Shown: positions 12,960-25,256, counted from the stretch's first letter. The stretch: 64,000 bases of DNA from Glandiceps talaboti (GCF_964340395.1 NC_135568.1:17000276-17064275); one strand, 5' to 3'. Translations and numbers: made by a program. The notes: generated by a model not told the origin, from the letters alone.

Positions 12960-13410
12960 ACGAGCGAGGCGAGAAGAGGCGAGAAGAGAAGAGAAGAGAA
13001 GAGAAGAGAAGAGAAGAGACGAGACGGGGCGGGATGGGAGAAGAGGCGAGAAGAGGCGAGAAGAGGCGAGAAGAGGCGAGAAGAGAAGAGAAGAGAAGAG
13101 AAGAGAAGAGAAGAGAAGAGAAGAGAAGAGAAGAGAAGAGACGGGGCGGGATGGGAGGAGGGAGGAGGGGAGAGGAGAGGAGAGGAGAGGAGAGGAGAGG
13201 AGAGGAGAGAAGAGAAGAGAAGAGAAGAGAAGAGAAGAGAAGAGAAGAGAAGAGAAGAGAAGAGAAGAGAAGAGAAGAGAAGAGAAGAGAAGAGAAGAGA
13301 AAAGAAAAGAAAAGAAAAGAAAAGAAAAGAAAAGAAAAGAAGAGAGGAGAAGAGAATGCGATGGGATGGGATGGGATGGGATGTGATGTGATGTGATGTG
13401 ATTAGGGGGA
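12960..13410. repeat. Pentanucleotide (GAGAA)n satellite with GATGG tail
   Basis: About 440 bp of GAGAA/GAGGC/GAAAA pentamers, purine-only on the + strand, ending in GGGAT and GTGAT pentamers (13357-13402). It is open in several frames on both strands only because of the repeat. The long polypurine tract could form triplex DNA. Confidence 0.95.
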
Positions 13411-13679
13411 AGAGACGAGTCGACAATACAATGGGGGAATGTTAGGAGAATAGAGTAGAGGAGAGAAACGGGAAGATCAAAAAAGGAAGATTGATACAAG
13501 AGGAGTCTGAAGAAGAAAAGTGATTGTGAGAGATAATGTGAGATGGATAGAGGCTGGAAAAGAAAAGAAGAACGCCAGTGGAAGACAAACTAGAGAGAGA
13601 CACAGGACTGGATAGGGAAGAAAAAATGATTATTACAAAATATGAAATTTATGAACTGTAGTATATTGCACTTTACTTA

Positions 13680-16449
13680 CTATATTAATTTATAAACCTC
13701 GTTTCCCCATCCACCACCTTCACCGTCAGTTTTACAGCTGTTGTAGTGACCATACTTGTCAAAGGTGTTTTCAGCATCAGCACTTGATGCGCACCAGCCG
13801 CCATTTTGAACAGCGAAATAGTCATAGCCGAGGTCATTGGCCACTTGTGCACATTTCTCAATTGGGTTAGCACGTGACGAGTATGCACCATTTAATCTTG
13901 GGTCTGTACCTTCCAATGTCGCTATGGCTCTGTTTGATGTGTCTTTGTAGCAGCCGATGGACTTGTATTGACTGTGGGTGGACAATAATTAGTATGAGCA
14001 ATTAAGTAGTTTAATATCATTTGAAAATGTCAACAATTGAAGAAGGGTGATGTAAAATATAAGTTACATCTACTAATCAATATAATGAATACATTTTACA
14101 AATACTGTCGTTCTTACCGTTTGCAATTTATTCTGTAAACATTATTGGCATATGGACCACCTTCACCATCAATTCCACATGCACTCGATGACCCATACTT
14201 GTCATAGGTTCTACATGCGATGGGACTAGATGCACACCATCCGCCATTTTGGACAGCAAAGCAATCGAATCCCCTGTCAGCTGCTACGGCAGCACACTTC
14301 TCTAAAGCATTTTGACGGGCCGTGTAGCTTGAGCCGTCGAGTCTTGCATCAGAACCTTCCAATGTCGGGATAGCACGATTGGAAGTATCTTTAAAACAAC
14401 CAATTGAGCTGTATTCTGAAAAAGCAAAGAGGTATAATGATAAGAGACTAAAATATTTGAAAATAATAATTATTATTATTGTTATCAATGAATGCGGTGT
14501 GGTTAGTGGAATGATTTTAGTACAATATATATAATGTTGCCATATTATTTGTACAATTTCGTCACCTTTCCTAAAATATAATATAAATTCAGATCTCTAA
14601 TATGCAAGGCATAGACTCAAAATATAGTTTTAACCATGGCTCCAAATGGTTGATTGATGGAGAAAACTATGCATTAATATAGTTTGATCAACAGCGCAAA
14701 CTTAGTATCTAATATTACTGCCTTATCACCATGTAGATTAATGTAAATAGAGATGATTTGGAATTCCGTTGATGTTCACGTGTAAATTAATTATGTTAAG
14801 CAGACTGACGTCATATTTTGAAGTCAATATGACTTCATTGTCTAAGACTAGAATTTGTTTTATGTTAAACATGTTTTAAAAGTAACGGTTAATACAATAA
14901 AGTGCCAGAATAAAGTAGATCAAGACTTGGCCTAGTTCGAGAAAGAAGTGTGTTTAGAAAGCTTTAGACCTCGAAATGGGAAGTAAACTGGCAAACCATA
15001 CAATTCGGTGTGATTGAATAATTCCTGCTGTGGTATCCGTAAGATATGAGAAAGAGTGGCATGAGTGTTTTACTGCTGTATGATCATTCGCTGATATCGA
15101 TTTGTACCAAAGAACCAGGTAGTGAAACTATCACTGTCAATAGAATATTGGTGCCTTCGTATATGTAAAGGTCGTATCCTTGAAATAAAATCTGCATAAT
15201 GTAAAAGGTTATTTAAATTTGCTATTTCAGAATATTTAGCGGGTGGGGTTAAGACAGCTTTGTAGACATCATGCGACCTCCTAAGTAAATATAGAATACT
15301 GGTGCCTTCGTATATGTAAAGGTCGTATCCTTAAAATAAAATCTGCATAATGTAAAAGGTTATTGAAATTTGCTATTTCAGAATAATTAGGGGGTGGGGT
15401 TAAGACAGCTTTGTAGACATCATGCGACCTCCTAAGTAAATATAGAATACTGGTGCCTTCGTATATGTAAAGGTCGTATCCTTGAAATAAAATCTGCATA
15501 ATGTAAAAGGTTATTGAAATTTGTGTTACATTACTATCACGCGATACATTCACCTGAGAGCATTGCATCATAACCCGCTTGAGTACTTTCGACAATCGAA
15601 TATTTCAAAAACAATGATAAGGCGTTGCAAGTAGTCGATGAGTTGTGGTCGATGATCAGGCCACCCGAGGGTTTGGCACCTGATTTTGGTATACGTCGGT
15701 CGGAGTACATTAAACTCATTAAACTCAGGGTACAAAATGTTGGGTGGGCTTAAGATTTAATTTAACAACCCATTTGTCTACTACAGTAGCACTAAATGTT
15801 ATTTGTGAAACTTTTTTCTGATAAAGTCATAAATTGGGGTACTGCACGAATTACAAAACGGACAGGCAAACAATGTTATAACTAGCTAACAAGGTGGGAA
15901 TATTGATATCTAAAGTTGTTCGCAATCTTGGTGTTTCCATAGATTCGGCGGCTACTATGTCTGATCATGTTATTAATATTTGTAAGGCTGCCTCATGCTC
16001 TGTGGAAAATTGGCAAAATTCGCACTCTTCTTGATCAAAGTTGTACTGAAAAACAAGTTCATGCTTTTATTACATCACGTTTAGATTATTGCAACAGTTT
16101 ATTATATGGTCTCCCACTTCAACAAATTCGTAAGCTCCAAATTATTCAGAATTCAGCAGCAAGACTTGTCGTTACAAGGAAAAAAGTTGAGCATATTACC
16201 CCAGTTCTTCATTCATTACACTGGCTACCAATTCAGAAGTGCATTAAATTCAAAGTACTCTGTATTGTTTTTAAAGTTCTTACATTTCAGGCTTTTAATT
16301 GTCATTCCGTGTCTTTGTATTTTTATCCTGTTTCATATCATGTTTATACTTGTGTATATGTATATTTTAAAATAATTTTATACTTTTGTTCAGCGCATTG
16401 AGATTGTTTTAATGTAATGCGTTATTTATTATTCATATATATATATATA

Positions 16450-16503
<54 letters not shown>

Positions 16504-16780
16504 AAATGCAAGGGCACACATCCAATTACGTGTGATAAATGCATAATTGCTGAAGACGTATTAAGTGGAGAGTATGTATACTTAAAGGAAAAGTGTATCG
16601 TCCATAATACATATAAATATATGCTTTAATATTACTATTTAATTAACACTTTTCCCCTTCGTTTTCTAAAACACTAGATATTAATTTAAAATGGAACCAT
16701 GAAACAGACTTACTGACAACAGCTGATTCGACAATGTGTAGGGATATGGCAACCACGACAAACAAGGCAACACACTTCAT
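13680..16780 (-). CDS. Secreted protein with two GCxKD (WSC-like) domains, 3 exons, apparently complete
   Basis: Exons on the minus strand: 16780-16714, 14415-14118, 13971-13680. Exon 1 encodes a classic signal peptide (MKCVALFVVVAISLHIVESA). It ends in phase 1 at a GTAAGT donor; exon 2 supplies AA after a TTTTTCAG acceptor; exon 2 ends in phase 2 and exon 3 starts with T. The joined frame is 657 nt (218 aa) ending TAG. Exons 2 and 3 each encode one ~97-residue domain: SIGC(F/Y)KDTSNRAI, a LEG(S/T)D(A/P)RL block, EKCA, F(D/A)..FAVQNGGWCAS, then DGEGG and NxVY(R/K). The paired cysteines and opening GCxKD resemble WSC-type carbohydrate-binding domains of invertebrate secreted proteins, so extracellular binding is likely; the ligand is unknown. 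An alternative start at 14488 would make the intron end a signal-like stretch, but the exon-1 phase match is more convincing. A LINE fragment and a 151-bp tandem repeat lie in intron 1. Confidence 0.75.
15137..15530. repeat. 151-bp tandem repeat, about 2.6 copies
   Basis: The marker GGTGCCTTCGTATATG recurs at 15150, 15301 and 15452. The copies are nearly identical, so the array is young. It lies in intron 1 of the secreted-protein gene. A 60-codon minus-strand open frame (15719-15537) beside it is unrecognised, and I do not call it a gene. Confidence 0.9.
15897..16425 (+). mobile_element. CR1-like LINE 3' fragment with stem-forming tail
   Basis: Frameshifted pieces read KVVRNLGVSIDSAATMSDHV, ICKAAS, HAFITSRLDYCNSLLYGLP, IQNSAARLVVTRKK and HITPVLHSLHWLPI, the usual 3' part of CR1-like reverse transcriptase ORFs. 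The 3' tail carries GCGCATT (16393-16399) and AATGCG (16416-16421), which can pair, then TTATTTATTATTC. It is 5'-truncated and dead. Confidence 0.85.
16440..16500. repeat. (TA)n(TG)n microsatellite
   Basis: Short TA run followed by about 46 bp of TG, just beyond the LINE tail. Confidence 0.9.
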
Positions 16781-16789
16781 TGTTTATGA

Positions 16790-18560
16790 TATTGAAGTTA
16801 TTATTGGTTGGAAGTATCTGGCAGTGTCGAACAGAGAAAAACAAATATGTCAATGAGCGACGAAGAAAGTCAACAGAAAATAAATATAAAATCATCCATA
16901 ATGATATTCTCACAGTATTTCAAAATGGTTAAAGCGTGTGCATTGTGCCGTTTGAGCATGTTGTCGACGACAAACAAACAAACAAACCGCATGCGTTCCG
17001 AGAATGTACGCACTCATAAAAATTGTGTAGCAATTTGTACTTAGTATATGTACATCGTTGTGACTTCCTCCAGCAAGAAAAAAGAAATACTTTGTTATTT
17101 CTTCCATTACTTTTCCTGTGTAGACACATTATTCGTATATAAATTTTTACAAACAATTTTACTTTACGACGTCTCATGAATCCTATCGTCTGGGTACAAT
17201 TTCATTCCTTGTATAAGGATGTATCCATAAATAGCTAGTGATTTGAAAATGAAGAGTAATTGAGTCAACGACAATAGGGAGAACGTACAGGTCAGCGCTA
17301 GTTTAAAGTAATAAAATCAAACTTCGTGTCTTCATTAAAAGTGAAGTGTAGCAAACACAAACTGTAAATCGAGCAAACGTAACAAGACGAATGTCGATGA
17401 ACGAATATCGCCGGTGCGACAAATTGTAAAACTAAAGTAAAAGGAGTACTACTCAAAAACAATCACTGAAACTAGAGTTCACTTGTAATGGCAAAATAGA
17501 CTCAAATTTTACTCAATTAAATCACCCATGAAAATCATCAACTTAAACCGACGGTGTCGTATTGAAAAAAAGATCTTACCTGATAATGTTCTTGGGCAGG
17601 ATTGAACAGGGACTGATAACTTGGCTGTTACTACCAGGGGCTTTATATCACGTTGAAGTACCCTTACATTTTTAATGTTGTCCCCAAAATAATCTTGTTT
17701 CAGTGACCTTGAAATATGCATGGCACGTATTAACACTAAAGAATGAAATGATCCTTTGACAGAGAGCAGGTATTATTTGAGAGTTAAATTTGTACATATG
17801 CATACACAGACAGACAGGCAGACTGACCCACCATTTTTCTCAAAATTGTTGTGCAGGACTAGAGATGTACTGATAGCTCGATAGTTAGTACTGGAGGGTT
17901 AATATCACGCTGACTTACTCTTACATTTTAGGAATAAATATTATATTGGCAATGATCCAAAAATATGGCCGACCACTCCTGACAAATGTCATGAACTGTA
18001 ATAAGAGTAACCCCAGCTTTCAACAGAAAACAGTTACTATTTGAAGGTGAATTGTACCAAAAAACTACAAGGAAATAGGTCTAAATGTGTAAGAATGAAA
18101 CTCAATTTAATGTCAAATGTCAGTGTCTCAGGTCTTGGCATAATATTTCAAATGATTTATACATTGTTTTGTCTTCAGACCTGTCAAGTGTTGCAAAGAT
18201 AAAAAATAAATGCTCTGTCCAAATAACCCTAGTTTGTACAAAATATAGAGAATGGACACTTTAAATTGTGACCATGTGAAATGGTGTATCCAGTCAGTCA
18301 ATGACATCTCAACAAAATTCATCGCACAGAATGCTTAAAATATGGTCTGTGTTATGTATAATAACAGTCTTTCAAGGTAAACTATAAATGACGATATGCT
18401 CCAGCTTGTGTACATGTATGGTCATAGCGCAAAAAAACAGTCATGATAGCTTGTTTTAATTGACTAAATATAAACAGAATACAATTCTACAAAATATGAA
18501 TTTTTCGACGACAGCCTTCCTTGGTTTTTTATTCATAATCACCTACAAACAAAGACTCCG
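16790..18560. other. Gene-free stretch
   Basis: Upstream of the signal-peptide exon of the secreted-protein gene, so its promoter should be here. No TATA or other core motif could be assigned with confidence. A short CAGACAGACAGG run lies at about 17806. No coding frames, RNA genes or clear repeats were recognised. Confidence 0.4.
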
Positions 18561-18604
18561 TCCGTCCGTCCGTCCATCTGTCATGTCTGTCTGTATAAAT
18601 GCCT

Positions 18605-18641
18605 GCCTGCCTCTATGTAGGTATGTATGTATGTATGTATG

Positions 18642-18680
<39 letters not shown>
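18605..18680. repeat. (GTAT)n microsatellite
   Basis: GTAT array preceded by CCGT and CCTG repeats (18557-18612). Confidence 0.9.
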
Positions 18681-18686
<6 letters not shown>

Positions 18687-18984
18687 CCAATTCTCATCAT
18701 TATGGCCGCTGTAAGCTACCTCAGCTTGTACATTGATTTTCTGCTTTCATATTTCAGACCTAGTTTTCAGACAGCCTTATATGTATAGAACTAGATTGCA
18801 AGCTATGCCAGCAAATTAGAATATTTGCTTAGTTTCAATCTCAAAATTGAAGACTACATTAATGTAATATATCCATGTCATGGCAGATCGAACCCAGGTC
18901 AATTTATGTCATTCTATGCATTATACCACTGATATGAAATTTGAACATTGCATAATGAAGATGTTAGAAATTTGCCAATATCTA

Positions 18985-19101
18985 ATTTTTGCTTGTCTTA
19001 ACATATGGAAGATGTGTAGCAAGTTTCATTTAGAATCGATGCAGTAGTTTTGAGATATCGTGTCCACAAACAGATACAGAGACACAGACAGGCAGGCAGG
19101 C

Positions 19102-19154
<53 letters not shown>

Positions 19155-19265
19155 TACATACATACATACATACATACATACATACATACATACATACATA
19201 CATACATACATACATACATACATACAGGTACAGACTGACAGACAGAGACACACGGGGTGGCCAAG
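18985..19265. mobile_element. Microsatellite-bearing element, copy 3 (3' part)
   Basis: Contains the family core AAGATGTGTAGCAAGTTTC, then AGTAGTTTTGAGATATCGTG, then (GACA)n (19104-19153) and (CATA)n (19154-19226). The body upstream, from about 18780, is AT-rich and less clear. Confidence 0.55.
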
Positions 19266-19686
19266 TTGTCATTCCGCGATTAAACTGATGATACGCAACC
19301 ATACGAGATTTCGCAGTCACAGGAGATTTAATTAATCGCAAATCAATATAAAAAATTACCAGTCTTTTGTTTATAAATTTGTATCGATATCAGTACAGTA
19401 GTGGAGTGTATACAATTCTTGGCCAATCAGAGGCCTTGATTTCCATCGGTTATATGGAGCCATAACTCACTTTTTCTTAGGGGTGTGACCTATATTACGC
19501 TGCGAATTCAATTTGCACGTAACAAATTACACAAAAGTTTGAATAAGATTCGTTTGAGCCAAGCACGCCGTAGTACATGTATAAGTAGGATAGACAACTC
19601 GTTCGATAGGGTTATGTGTCAAAAAATCGGGCCCTCGTTTACTGGCACAAAACCCTCCTGAACTCGTTGACTATCTATTACATAGA

Positions 19687-19850
19687 TCATTGTCTGGTAC
19701 ATATTTGAGAGTCTTTAAACACAGTGTTTTTCCCGAAGGTTGGACAAAGGGGTAGATATCGAGTCCACCGCCAGCGTTTTATGTAAGACATACAGCAAGG
19801 AAGATCGTACGTAATATTGAAAGCTTTGGACTAGAGCCTCTAACATTGTT
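19687..19850 (-). pseudogene. SLC23 last-exon fragment, inverted and broken
   Basis: On the minus strand from about 19815 the frame reads [20 protein letters not shown] and then LCPTFG, nearly identical to the SLC23-A C-terminus ([20 protein letters not shown]). It then diverges to a different short tail ending TGA at 19689-19687. Just upstream, VRG survives in another frame and about 25 residues present in copy A are missing. No other SLC23 exons were recognised nearby. This is probably a remnant of a third SLC23 copy in opposite orientation. Confidence 0.7.
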
Positions 19851-19859
19851 CATTCGTTG

Positions 19860-21210
19860 CCACCAGAGATAGCGTGGTAACATATAAGGAATGACGTCAC
19901 CTATGTCACAGCTGTCCTCATTGGGCCAACATGTATACAAACCCTCATTTACACAATCCCCAGTTTCAGCCACTGATATCGAGTTTGACCTGAGATCGCA
20001 ACCACCATATCTCTCAAAGTATTATGTTGTTCGATATGAACCTGCACGTACGTACGTCTAATGAAAATACGACGCAGTGCTTCTGATTTACCATTGGATA
20101 TTGTTGCACTACCTTATCATGTGATGGACTGTGTTGAGTGTGTATGATCTAACCGTGGTCTTGTTGTCATGGTGTCCACAAATCCCTCAAATCTAGGCAG
20201 GAATATTAAAGTGTCACACTGTATAGGATATGTCAAAAAATAAGGCAGTAAATTTTACAGCCTTGCTCCCTTGATTAGCCTCTTGTTTCTCACATAAAGA
20301 CAGCAACTTTATCTCGTCACAAACTTGTTGTCAAATCTTTATCTGACCATAGACGCAACTACTGTAAGGCTGTGAAAAATATTGTGATGCACTCGCATAT
20401 GACATTATCAACCATTCGTTGTGTGTAGCTGGATGCCCTTGCAGCTTTCCACTCTCCAAAGAGGGCGTCCTACTGCCCCCCCCCCCCCCGCCAATCGTTG
20501 GATTTTAAATTACAGTTTGTTTGATATTTCAACTGGATGTCATTGTAAGAATTCTCCCTCTTAATAATTTTTTTTTTCACTTATCCCCGTCACCATCATA
20601 TCGTAAAAGTGTTTGAATATATCTTCATTCGAGTCTCTTGTCTCTCCTTCCTTCCTCTGGGGTATGTTTGTGGATGTGCTGTATATACGTAGCATAGCAA
20701 GTTCATTTTGTAATATTCTTCAGGAACAGATCTATAGAGAACTTCAAACGAATTACCGCTCACGTCCAACATCACACTTTTCATTAAACTATATATTTCT
20801 CAGACCCGAATGAATTCTAGTTCCACAATGAATTTTCCAGAAGAATGAACGTCAAAATTTAAGCCTATAATTGGCAAGAAACTAAATCTTGACTTTTTTT
20901 CATCCTTAGGCCCCAAATGATGCTGTAAAATATGTAGCTATGATTAGACTAGCACCAGTCCCATTGGATAATTTTTCTCAAATCTGCAAATCTTTTGAAC
21001 TTTATTCATTGGAAAGGAAAATGTGGTCAACTTTTTTTCCCTGTGTCACTAGTAGCCTCTCAAGAGACTACTGCTCAGACGTTATTGACCCGCAATGTGG
21101 TCACTAAACAGTGAACAAAGAGAGAATGACAGGTCCACAGATTACTCAAGCCAATCAAACGAGAAAGTGCTAAAGCCCCACGCACACTAGAGCAATCAAC
21201 TGAGCAAACT
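19860..21210. other. Gene-free stretch
   Basis: No exon, RNA gene or clear transposon was recognised. A 14-bp poly-C run is at about 20476-20490. Confidence 0.4.
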
Positions 21211-21213
21211 TTA

Positions 21214-21585
21214 ACTTTGTTTTTTCTATTTCCTACCTGATACCAATGTCTTATCTGAGTTTATCAGCTTTGCATTAATTAGTAGCTTGCTAGAACAAAC
21301 TCACTATTTGCCCAAATTAACGGCATTATGCCGTGAGTGTAAACATCCACTGATCCGACTAATGGTAGTACACGTTAATTTGGGCAAATAGTGAGTTTGT
21401 TCATAGACCCTACACCAACAAACACACATCGTACTATAAACATTCAAACATCCTTTGATGTTTGCCGCAGTTGCGTATCCTGTTGGTGTAGGGTCTATGG
21501 TTTGTTCTAGCAAGCTACTAATTAATGCAAAGCTGATAAACTCAGATAAGACATTGATATCGGGTAGGAAATAGACAAAAACAGT
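21214..21585. mobile_element. Foldback element predicted to form a three-way junction
   Basis: Long outer arms (21214-21300 and 21500-21585) are near-perfect inverted copies. Between them lie two separate palindromes: 21293-21321 with 21374-21402 (29 bp) and 21403-21420 with 21481-21498 (18 bp). The first overlaps the end of the outer arm, so two pairings compete. It contains no ORF and resembles a miniature inverted-repeat element with internal hairpins. Confidence 0.75.
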
Positions 21586-22295
21586 GAGAGCATGGATGTA
21601 TTACATCCATGGTGAGAGGAAACAGTATTTAAAACTTTATACTTTATACTTTGAACTATAAAGAAAATAATATTAGAAATCCGGAAAATCGCGAGTACAA
21701 AATCAATTAATTGTCCTTTACCCTGTGGTGTAATCGTATACCCCAGAGCACGATGACAAGGGCGATAGGTTAACGGATTATCATAGTTTCAAAGATATGC
21801 CACAATGAATTCAAGTCAGAACTTGTTCAGGTGATCAAATTACAAACCAAATACAAATGTATAAGGGAAGATTATGGTGAGGTCATCACCATAGTAACAT
21901 ACTACACTAAACAATATGGCCGTTTGGATTTAACTTTGTTACAGTCGCACATATATATAAGTCGACTCAGAAGAAGTTTTGATCCAATGATACAAGAAGG
22001 TAAGGAATATAAATCATTCACCCACAAGAAATCGAGTAATCCGGGGCATGTGTGACGTGAACTTCAAGTTACTGTGTACAGACAAGGCAACTCAATAGTA
22101 GTGAGTTTAACCCCAACACAAATACAAACGTCTACATACAGTACGATATGGCATGCAAATGCAAAATTAAAACTACCACAACAAGCTCTATATAACGCGT
22201 GCGCTTTGTTATCACCAGTGTATGTATCACCAATTTTACACCAATTGCATTGTGAAGATATATTCTATATTTGCTAATTACCAAACGTCATTGAT

Positions 22296-22600
22296 TTTTA
22301 CCCCCCCCCCCCCCCCCCACACACACACCCCGTAAGGCGATTTAATGCAATGGTTTTGTCTGTATGTCTGGCTGTCTGTCTGTTTGTGTATCTGTAGAAA
22401 CGATATCTAAAAAAGAACTACTACATCAGTTCTAATGAAATTTGCTACACATCTTCCACATGATAATGGCAAGAACTGATTAGATTTTGGTTCACATTCA
22501 ATGAACATTAATTAGTCATTTGAATAACTAATGGTTTTTAGTAATTAGGCTATATCTTAAGAATACATACTTCAAATCAATAAGATAAAGGGCGCAGCTC
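22296..22600 (-). mobile_element. Microsatellite-bearing element, copy 4 (inverted)
   Basis: Read on the minus strand it has the core GGAAGATGTGTAGCAAATTT, then a (CAGA)n-type run and an end near CTTACGGGG beside a poly-C/(CA) run (22298-22330). AT-rich body sequence with TAGCCTAATTACTAAAAACC-type motifs continues to about 22760. Confidence 0.55.
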
Positions 22601-22759
22601 AATAAGTTTGTTGATCTAGCTTGATGCTATGAGTTATCTGCCTAATTAATGAAATTTTTTAATTAACCTAAAGAATGCACACTTCAAATTCTGTAACATT
22701 TGGCAAATACAACAAGACAAGTATGTAATAAAGCACACATTTTATATTCAGTACGATAA

Positions 22760-23550
22760 CAATATCAACAGGACTTCAAAGTAGGATCTAAAACAAATGA
22801 TATATTTACTATGTAGTGAATAGACCATTGTGCTACTACTCTTTATACCCTTTCGCTGTCAAAATGTTGACTCGGTGTTTGACATGTACATGATTAGCAG
22901 TCCTCTACCGGAGCTAATATTAAAGTTTGTGTAGCGAGATATAACCAACTCCTTGTCTGAGTTGCTGTTGAAGTCTTATCATTTATTGGATAGACAGTAA
23001 TTGTAAGACAAATGGGGATTTAGAAGGTGTGAATTGGGTTGACTTTTGTAGTTCAAGTAAAACATAGACCCTCCACCCATGTAGATGGTCTATGAGTAAA
23101 ACCAGTCCAGCAAAGTCAGAAACCATAAGCCTGAACATGGAAGTATAAGGGAAGCATCCATGGTCTCAAGAATGAAAAGCCCGGACCAAAAAAGTTTGCC
23201 AAAGTTACGAGGAGAACTTATATAAGGAGAATAATAGTTGTGAATGGAGTAGTGACTGCACAGGGTTTAAGGAAGGGGGGCACAACTGTTACCATTCAAA
23301 AGAAACGGTAAACATTTGAAAAAACGAATTTTACACAGGTCTTCATATGAGCTACACTATAAGACACGTCTCGTTGTTCCACCCTATCAGGGCTTGTGAA
23401 TGTTGCATGGCTTATATGTTTCGCAATGAACGCTGTATGTGTCCCCATCCGAATGTGTAGACTTTATCTCAGTACTATCATCACCTAGCCTGGTGAGATA
23501 GTGTGTACTTTATCTTAATCTAGTCTAGCAAGGGTGAGATGGACTAATCC
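22760..23550. other. Gene-free stretch
   Basis: No coding exons recognised. The sequence around 23455-23545 contains short inverted copies of a CACCCTTGCTAGACT / AGATAAAGT type, possibly a decayed foldback element. Confidence 0.3.
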
Positions 23551-23571
23551 TGCCATCCTGTGAACTTGTTG

Positions 23572-23665
23572 GGCATAAGTACAATAGACACAGGTGGAAA
23601 GATAAACAACGCGGATCCACCTTGTTCTTTATCTTTCCACCGGTATCTGTTGTATACTTATCTCA
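23572..23665. repeat. Inverted repeat (foldback)
   Basis: ATAAGTACAATAGACACAGG and the following GTGGAAAGATAAA are matched in inverted form by TTTATCTTTCCAC and TGTTGTATACTTAT. Arms are about 33 bp with mismatches. Probably a small miniature element. Confidence 0.6.
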
Positions 23666-23775
23666 GAACTATTGTTTACTTGTCTATATTTAGGCTTATT
23701 AGTCTCTATGGATCATCAACTATGCGACCGCACAGCCTATACTGGCTTCACTAAATTGTTTGTTTTATACATGTA

Positions 23776-23892
23776 CTTTGACACAACAGCTCGTCAAAAC
23801 CCTTAGTATGGTGCTCTCAAATTGAAGCTCACTTCGCCAGTTCGAATGAAGGAGCACCATACTAGAGGTTCGGATTCGCTTTTGTGTCAAAC
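23776..23892. repeat. Inverted repeat with nested hairpin
   Basis: Outer ends TTTGACACAA and TTGTGTCAAA are perfect inverted copies. An inner stem pairs TAGTATGGTGCTC with GAGCACCATACTA. No coding capacity. Confidence 0.6.
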
Positions 23893-24030
23893 TTCTCAAA
23901 ATAATGTAAAAAAAACTGTAAATTTAGTGGAACCAATGAAGGCTATGAGAGAATCTAATAGGCGCCTATAAGTGCTTTTGTAAAGAAACGTATGTGACCT
24001 CATTCCTGTTCTTGTTTTATGTGGTCTTGT

Positions 24031-24451
24031 TGCGAGTCATAGAGTCGAACGGTATATAAGTATGGATAGTTCTAACGTTGCACTCTAGCACTCACACTCT
24101 CATACTATCGTAAGGGATCATTCAGGTCCAAGTCGGGAATTAGTCACGACTGACAAGAGATTTCGGCTTGCCAGAATATCACCTACATACCCGAGTGCTT
24201 TTGGATGTTTTAATTCTCATCTTAAGTATACTTCCAATACAATGGAATTTACACAACGACTAAATATAGCAAATCACACCCTAAGATCATGCCATCATAA
24301 AAGTTATTATATACTTTTCTCTAACCAATCAATGATGTGAATTTCAGTTACATCATGTTTGCCCAGATTCGTCATCGCCAGTCTACTTCTGACCTATGGC
24401 CTACAATGCCGAAAAGTAGAATTTATTCTCATAATTCCGAAATACGATATT
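24031..24451 (-). repeat. LTR, left copy (3' LTR of the minus-strand element)
   Basis: Matches 27635-28043 from TGCGAGTCATAGAGT to CCGAAATACGATATT, with scattered substitutions and indels. The exact outer limits are uncertain because sequence beyond ATATT differs between copies. Confidence 0.8.
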
Positions 24452-24570
24452 GCATGCGTACTAGTCATTGAGCTGCTACGCGGCAGTTTTGCTGCCACTG
24501 CGTGAGCTATTAGGTAGAGCTTTGTTTGCCTGTAATTACAACCGGATTATCGCGTAAAGATAAGATCGCT

Positions 24571-25256
24571 TCATCGTTCAAAATAAGACTCTGGTATCCA
24601 TGTATGTTCTGAACTAGGATACCCCTCCCATTTTACCAAGTATTCCAAAACACCATTTCTGTGCCGTTCGCGCAAAATCTTGTCAATGTGATAATATGTA
24701 TCATCCCCTGCGTATTCAATTTCTCCTGCTAAACTATCACTATCATAATCAATAGGTATTTGCAAGGATGGAGTATTTCGATAACTTTGTCGATCATCAC
24801 TCGAGTGCCGAATTGAAGACAAGTCGCTATTTTGACTTTCCTTGCCATCAGTTTCTGTCGATGATAACGTTCACGTAGTTGCATGGCGAGGAGGAACGGG
24901 GCCTCCCAAACTTGGTGTATGTGTGTCTGTATCCGTTGTCGTAGCACCGAAAGTTACATCAGGGGTACTACCTTCTAAGGAAGTAGATCGAACTGAATCC
25001 TTTTTGAGTCTGTTATGGTGTACCAATTTAGGATATAACTTTCCCGAATGAACGTATCGCAATCGATAATTGAGTGGTGGAATGAAATCAGCAATTCGAT
25101 ATGGACCCCTATAATATTTGTGAAACTTTCTAGCTCTCCCTGGTTTCACTGCTGGGTTGTATAAATAAACTGTATCCCCTATTGTGAATTCGTGTTGTAT
25201 TGCTCTTTTGTCATATTGCGCTTTCATTCTTTCCTGTGCGACCTTAATGTTGTCCA
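24571..25256 (-). pseudogene. Gypsy integrase C-terminal part and chromodomain (frameshifted)
   Basis: From about 25256 the frame reads AMDNIKVAQERMKAQYDKRA, then GDTVYLYNP and YRGPYRIADFIPP, the C-terminal linker and SH3-like region of Ty3/Gypsy integrase. A frameshift near 24870 leads to the final chromodomain: YHIDKILRER, then GVLEYLVKWEGY and TWIPESYF, stop at 24571. In this family the chromodomain steers integration to chromatin. The N-terminal integrase core is missing. Confidence 0.85.

Noticed and set aside
12841-13499. Long Arg/Glu/Lys-rich and Ser/Leu/Phe-rich frames
   Set aside because: Products of the (GAGAA)n pentanucleotide satellite, open in several frames at once.
14114-14488. 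Start of the GCxKD protein at 14488 with a hydrophobic leader
   Set aside because: The leader is Ile-rich intron-like sequence ending in a good acceptor, and the separate signal exon at 16780 fits by phase.
15537-15719. Minus-strand 60-codon frame with ordinary-looking composition
   Set aside because: No family motif, no clear acceptor, and it lies beside a tandem repeat in an intron of a same-strand gene.
24054-24080. TATATAAG on the + strand of the LTR as a promoter
   Set aside because: It is antisense to the Gypsy coding strand; without transcript data it cannot be told from chance AT-rich sequence.
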